Source: CAKPSH01 sp964634355 (GTDB lineage Bacteria > Bacillota > Clostridia > TANB77 > CAG-508). Taken from it: a stretch of DNA of 6,459 bases. The translations under genes and the position numbers were made by a program. Below the pieces are notes generated by a model that saw only the letters and a list, made by a program, of their open reading frames with translations, had not been told where the DNA came from and searched no databases. This document shows positions 5,726 to 6,459 of the stretch, in pieces. The number at the start of each line of letters is the position of its first letter. Position 1 is the first letter of the stretch. The stretch spans positions 1 through 6,459 of the forward strand of contig CAZWIF010000061.1 in the NCBI GenBank assembly GCA_964634355.1, in the 5' to 3' direction.

Positions 5726-6241
5726 CTAATTTACGTTATAGTAAATACCTTTTCGTAATTCCATTACGTTATTTGTATGATTATTTTTTAAATTTTTGTT
5801 TTTACTATTCTCTTTTGCTTTACTTAAAGCAAAAACAAGCCTATCGCTAATTGAAGCATATTGTTCTATAACTATGTAGTTTTTATTCTGCATAAGTTTA
5901 ACAGGAAAAGTTTCTTCATTTAAATTATTTTTACTATCACCTCTTTCTTCAAGCAAAACTACTACCACCCCACGCCTTGTATTTATATCTCCTTTTAAAG
6001 CTTCATGAATTTCATTATCTACATGTGGACGCTTATATGTATCCGTTCCGACAATGCATAAAAACATATCACAACTCTTCATCTTATTTTTAATATATTG
6101 TGAAATTTCTTGATGACTACATCCATCAAAATCCTTTTCATCTGGAATATGATAATAACTAATAGCATTTTCATTTAATAATTTTATAATTCCATTTCTA
6201 TATTTAATATCTTTTCTATGAAAACTAATAAAAACCTTCAT
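5726..6241 (-). CDS. Small TIR-domain protein, ThsB/MTH538-like (first gene of operon)
   Basis: This 171-residue protein opens with the TIR strand KVFISFHRKD (2-11). It continues with the FDGCSHQEISQYIKNKMKSCDMFLCIVG region (38-65), typical of the MTH538/ThsB-like TIR branch, and then HVDNEIHEAL (73-82), where Glu77 aligns with the catalytic glutamate. A hydrophobic strand, GVVVVLLEE, lies at 91-99. The C terminus has a Lys/Asn-rich low-complexity tail (about 145-158) that is unlikely to be part of the fold. The expected activity is NAD+ cleavage or cyclisation into a messenger that could be read by the SLOG domain encoded three genes downstream; this is inferred from Thoeris. The ATG at 6241 is preceded by GAGAGAAGG, whose GAGAG part is optimally placed. 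It is the first clear gene after the promoter at 6281-6310. Confidence 0.8.
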   Translation of the reverse strand: MKVFISFHRKDIKYRNGIIKLLNENAISYYHIPDEKDFDGCSHQEISQYIKNKMKSCDMFLCIVGTDTYKRPHVDNEIHEALKGDINTRRGVVVVLLEERGDSKNNLNEETFPVKLMQNKNYIVIEQYASISDRLVFALSKAKENSKNKNLKNNHTNNVMELRKGIYYNVN

Positions 6242-6264
6242 ATCCTTCTCTCAACTTTATAGAT

Positions 6265-6278
6265 ATTCTAAACAGAAT
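6265..6278. repeat. Short inverted repeat at the predicted transcription start
   Basis: ATTCT and AGAAT flank a 4-base spacer (AAAC), forming a 14-base dyad immediately downstream of the predicted -10 box. Its position would suit a repressor operator or a small 5' hairpin. The arms are only 5 bases long, so chance is a real possibility. Confidence 0.25.
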
Positions 6279-6280
6279 GT

Positions 6281-6310
6281 ATAGTAAGTCCTTCATTAAA
6301 AAATTTTCAA
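6281..6310 (-). promoter_or_regulatory. Predicted sigma-70-type promoter of the operon
   Basis: On the minus strand, TTGAAA (6310-6305, five of six matches to TTGACA) is followed 18 bases later by TACTAT (6286-6281, four of six to TATAAT). Transcription would begin near 6273, giving a leader of roughly 30 bases before the ATG at 6241. This is the best promoter-like pair seen in the 218 bases upstream, and no comparable pair was noticed between the downstream genes. It is a prediction by eye; AT-rich DNA produces such matches by chance. Confidence 0.5.
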
Positions 6311-6390
6311 CTTAACGACACGATACTATTTAATATAACCTTTTTAAATGTATCATTAAAATATTTAAGTTGTAAATCTATTGCGCACAT
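6307..6390 (-). CDS. Possible 27-residue small ORF in the operon leader
   Basis: An ATG at 6390-6388 opens a frame of 27 codons ending in TGA at 6309-6307. It is preceded by a purine-rich GGTAGGG about 8 bases upstream. The peptide begins MCAIDLQLKYFNDTFKKVIL and could form an amphipathic helix; I recognise no family. Its stop codon lies inside the predicted -35 box of the operon promoter, so it would need transcription from further upstream. It may be a real small protein, the remnant of a gene, or a chance frame in AT-rich DNA; chance is quite likely. Confidence 0.18.
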   Translation of the reverse strand: MCAIDLQLKYFNDTFKKVILNSIVSLS

Positions 6391-6459
6391 GATTTAATCC
6401 CTACCTTTAACTATTTCTAAACTCTTTATAAATTTCGGAAAGGAAAATGCCGAGCATTT
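6391..6459. other. Right edge: no assignable gene, two weak edge possibilities
   Basis: These 69 bases are too short to assign. On the plus strand, GGAAAGGAAA stands before an ATG at 6447 (peptide MPSI…), which could be the first codons of a divergent gene. On the minus strand, two short frames enter from the edge and stop at 6409 (TAA; residues LGIFLSEIYKEFRNS at its end) or at 6394 (TAA). Either could be the tail of an upstream gene. The sequence beyond the edge is needed to choose. Confidence 0.15.

Noticed and set aside
6447..6459. Start of a divergent plus-strand gene (ATG at 6447 after GGAAAGGAAA)
   Set aside because: Only four codons are in the window, so nothing can be verified; noted in the edge entry rather than called as a gene.

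Overview
The window is AT-rich bacterial DNA. It is dominated by one tightly packed operon on the minus strand, read from about 6280 down to 209, followed by the start of a separate gene at the left edge. Good Shine-Dalgarno sequences (GGAGG/GAGGAG types) precede several starts and the genes are AT-rich, which fits a low-GC Gram-positive (Firmicutes-type) host better than Bacteroidetes. The sequence alone does not fix the genus. No tRNA, rRNA, CRISPR array, transposase or integrase is visible.

Layout in transcription order (right to left). (1) A leader at 6242-6459 holds a plausible sigma-70-type promoter (TTGAAA-18-TACTAT), a possible 27-residue ORF and short repeats. (2) Two small TIR-domain proteins of the ThsB/MTH538-like type lie at 5726-6241 and 5246-5713. 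(3) An Nmad2-like 'nucleotide modification associated' protein lies at 4631-5242. (4) A large protein at 2737-4644 has an N-terminal TIR-like region, a catalytic-type TIR domain and a C-terminal SLOG nucleotide-sensing domain. (5) A thymidylate-kinase-like P-loop kinase at 2147-2750 is broken by a +1 frameshift near 2414. (6) A 5-hmdU-DNA-kinase helical domain / aGPT-pyrophosphorylase-family protein lies at 1204-2145. (7) A thymidylate-synthase-fold enzyme at 209-1195 keeps its catalytic Cys and the uracil-selecting Asn. Neighbouring genes overlap or are separated by at most 12 bases, so they very likely form one transcription unit. A Bro-N family protein (phage antirepressor/DinD-like N terminus) begins at 112 and runs off the left edge. 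Its GC content is higher, which suggests the edge of the inserted cassette.

How the genes may work together (inference). The small TIR proteins plus a SLOG-bearing effector resemble Thoeris-type immunity, in which TIR enzymes convert NAD+ into a cyclic-ADP-ribose-like messenger that is bound by a SLOG domain. Here the SLOG is fused to another TIR rather than to the SIR2 of ThsA. The second half of the operon looks like a pyrimidine hypermodification pathway of the kind known from phages with modified thymines: a TS-like dUMP C5-modifying enzyme, a nucleotide or DNA-base kinase, and the helical domain otherwise found fused to 5-hmdU DNA kinases. An operon that joins NAD+-based TIR/SLOG signalling to base modification is the main candidate for an undescribed, or at least functionally untested, conflict system.
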